Source of the DNA: a virus
Direction: 5' to 3' (one strand)
Virus record (IMG/VR): IMGVR_UViG_3300026116_000097
Coordinates: 1-23,295 of that record
Length of the DNA stretch: 23,295 nt
Shown one piece after another: positions 21,922-23,295 of this stretch. The position numbers were made by a program, and so were the translations under genes. Each line of letters opens with the position of its first letter. Position 1 is the stretch's first letter. Below the pieces are notes generated by a model that was not told the origin of the DNA, ran no database searches, and saw only the letters and a program-made list of their open reading frames with translations.

Positions 21922-23013
21922 GGAACTGATCATTTTTTGACCAGCATCCGGGTTCATGTCCGGCATGTATTTTCCGTACACCTTGAAGATCATCGTCACG
22001 TCTTTGTGCCCCATCTGCTTCGCGATCCAGAGCGGGTTCTCGCCGCTTGAGAGCGCCCACGAGGCGAAGGTGTGCCGGAGCTGATACGGGTATCGGTAGC
22101 GGACGCCAACCTCGACGCACGCTCTCCTGAACGCCCTGGCGAGCGATCTGTCTTCGTACCAGCGCTTGCCGGTACTGGGGTCGGTAAAGACCGGAGCGAT
22201 GGCTCCGGGTCGCTCACGAACTCCAAGAATGGCGCGCGCGGCAGGAAGCAGACTGACCAGTCTCTCCCCTGAGATGGTCTTGGGCCGCTTCTCGCGACCG
22301 ACACGAACAGCTCGCCGGATGGAAATGCGACTGGGCGGATCGTCCACGTCTCCCCACTGAAGCCCGATAATTTCGCCACTGCGCAGTCCAGTGCAGGCCC
22401 AGAACGTCCAGAGGTTCCCGAGGCTGGTTCGGCTGAGTCGATCAATTTCCTCACCGGTGAACGGGTCGATTTTCTCAGTCGGCGCGGTGACACGGCGGAC
22501 CTTGAAGTCCGAGAGCGGATTCGTTTCGATGATTTCATCTTCTAAGGCTTGCTCGAGCGTGCCGCGGAGTGGCGTGAGGAGATTGAGGATGCGCTGGCGT
22601 GACAGATTAAGACTGGCCACCTGAAGGCGAATGTCCGCGCGCGTGAGGCTTTGTAGCGTCTTCTGATTGAACCAACTGCCAACCGTCCGAGCATCGCGTC
22701 GGTACTTGTAGAGCGTCTCAGGCTCGATCTGTCCTTCGAGCGCATCGAGATAGTTACGAAGCGCAACGTCGATCGGCGTGCCGGCCCGTGAGAGCTGGAG
22801 ATTCGCTCGCGGCGACTCAGGAAAGTGCTTCGCATAGTCGAAGGTGTTTGTCGCGATCTCATGCTCTATGGTCGCCTTGAGTCGCTTGACGTAGTTGAGA
22901 TTACGGCCAGTCGGGGGGAGCGCGATCCTTTCCCGGTACCTGGCACCTTTCCAGACGAAGCTGATGCCGATTGAGCTCGCGCTTGTGGCGCGTACACCTG
23001 ACCCGCGACCCAT
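21898..23013 (-). CDS. int: Tyrosine-family integrase
   Basis: The leftward 371-aa protein catalyses recombination between attP and attB. I start it at ATG 23013 because the arm-type DNA-binding domain begins there (GVRATSASSIGISFVWKGAR); an upstream in-frame ATG at 23067 would add 18 unrelated residues. The core-binding domain spans about 75-165. The catalytic domain shows CTGLRSGEIIGLQWG (first Arg), a Lys in RPKTISGERLV, YQLRHTFASW (His-x-x-Arg type), KQMGHKD (second His) and VYGKY (nucleophilic Tyr). All key residues are present, so it looks active. Its start lies inside the excisionase frame, and its last codons form one copy of the arm-type repeat. Confidence 0.93.
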   Translation of the reverse strand: MGRGSGVRATSASSIGISFVWKGARYRERIALPPTGRNLNYVKRLKATIEHEIATNTFDYAKHFPESPRANLQLSRAGTPIDVALRNYLDALEGQIEPETLYKYRRDARTVGSWFNQKTLQSLTRADIRLQVASLNLSRQRILNLLTPLRGTLEQALEDEIIETNPLSDFKVRRVTAPTEKIDPFTGEEIDRLSRTSLGNLWTFWACTGLRSGEIIGLQWGDVDDPPSRISIRRAVRVGREKRPKTISGERLVSLLPAARAILGVRERPGAIAPVFTDPSTGKRWYEDRSLARAFRRACVEVGVRYRYPYQLRHTFASWALSSGENPLWIAKQMGHKDVTMIFKVYGKYMPDMNPDAGQKMISSKGNIRAA

Positions 23014-23177
23014 CTGTTGAAGTTTCTCGTGTGGATGTAGATGCGGCCGTTGGATGCCTTCCTCCATACGATACCCTCAGGCCAGTGGCCGTTGGAAATG
23101 TTGGCGCGCACGCCTTCCTCTGTATCCCCTGTGAGGGAGCAGAACTTCGGAATGCGAACCCAGACGATGCGCGGCAT
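22866..23177 (-). CDS. xis: Excisionase (Xis)
   Basis: ATG 23177 has a GAGGAA ribosome site. The first 60 residues are a winged-helix excisionase: VWVRIPKFCSLTGDTEEGVR, then GHWPEGIVWRKASNGRIYIH and NRWVAG. This small protein binds the attachment site and directs the integrase towards excision. Such proteins normally end soon after RWVxG; here the frame runs on for about 40 more residues, overlapping the integrase start by 148 nt in another frame. The extension (Ser/Arg/Gly/Thr-rich) looks like a shadow of the integrase sequence, so the original stop may have been lost or the overlap is real and couples the two genes. Confidence 0.82.
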   Translation of the reverse strand: MPRIVWVRIPKFCSLTGDTEEGVRANISNGHWPEGIVWRKASNGRIYIHTRNFNRWVAGQVYAPQARAQSASASSGKVPGTGKGSRSPRLAVISTTSSDSRRP

Positions 23178-23295
23178 GATTCCTCTTCCGCTACCAGTAG
23201 CTCTAGGTCTCGACCGGCCAAAGCAACTGCAACTGCTTGGCTGCGTCAGCGCGTGCGGCGTTCTACAGCGCCTCCATGACGGCCGGCGTCGGATG
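23178..23295 (-). promoter_or_regulatory. Upstream region of xis-int
   Basis: No convincing gene is seen in these 118 bases. A short imperfect palindrome, GCTACCAGTAGC (23190-23201, 5-bp arms, 2-nt centre), lies 13 nt before xis and could be an operator. Possible -35 boxes (TTGCAG, TTGCTT) around 23223-23234 lack a good -10 partner. A few codons ending at TAG near 23263 on the minus strand could be the tail of another leftward gene, but are too short to call. Confidence 0.25.

Noticed and set aside
21638-22120. 160-aa minus frame across the att region
   Set aside because: It is a shifted frame over the integrase end and the non-coding repeats, with no domain.
1-23295. CRISPR array, tRNA, rRNA, insertion sequence or diversity-generating retroelement
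   Set aside because: No regularly spaced repeats, no recognisable tRNA or rRNA, no transposase and no reverse transcriptase or template repeat pair were seen.

Overview
This window is the late (virion and lysis) half of a temperate, short-tailed (podovirus-type) phage of a GC-rich Gram-negative bacterium, running into its integration module. The gene order matches the P22 morphogenesis operon: terminase large subunit end, portal (733 aa, close to the 725 aa of P22), scaffold, P22-type coat, gp4- and gp10-like head-closure proteins, three or four DNA-ejection proteins, then tail spikes. Lipoprotein signals in two accessory genes and a complete endolysin/holin cassette point to a Gram-negative, probably proteobacterial, host; the species cannot be named from the sequence.

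Layout. 1-5568: head genes on the + strand, nearly all joined by ATGA/TGATG-type overlaps, with an HNH endonuclease gene wedged between scaffold and coat. 5581-7799: small coat-proximal proteins, two of them tandem paralogues, plus an MptE-like Rossmann protein. 7796-16005: neck, tail-closure and internal ejection proteins, with a second HNH gene at the gp4/gp10 junction and a cupin protein. 15996-16148: a 50-aa membrane microprotein on the opposite strand. 16184-18813: two tail fibre/spike proteins sharing a virion-binding N-terminus. 18819-19448: an opposite-strand SGNH esterase-like lipoprotein with its own promoter and ribosome site, a likely lysogenic-conversion gene. 19560-21037: lysis cassette. 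21043-21113: nested inverted repeat. 21128-21660: two small leftward genes. 21740-21921: repeats typical of integrase arm sites. 21898-23177: tyrosine integrase and excisionase, leftward.

The integrase 3' end faces the lysis genes of the same phage with apparently complete att-type arms between them. This is the order expected of the circular or virion genome rather than of an integrated prophage, where that junction would be split by host DNA.

Most notable: (i) the coat gene has a perfect TAAGGAG ribosome site at the same 8-nt spacing as the next gene, but the codon there is ATC, not ATG, directly downstream of the HNH insertion; (ii) a near-perfect chromosomal parS (ParB-binding) site lies between the two arm-type repeats next to the integrase; (iii) opposite-strand accessory genes flank the tail spikes where P22 carries its immI/superinfection-exclusion genes.
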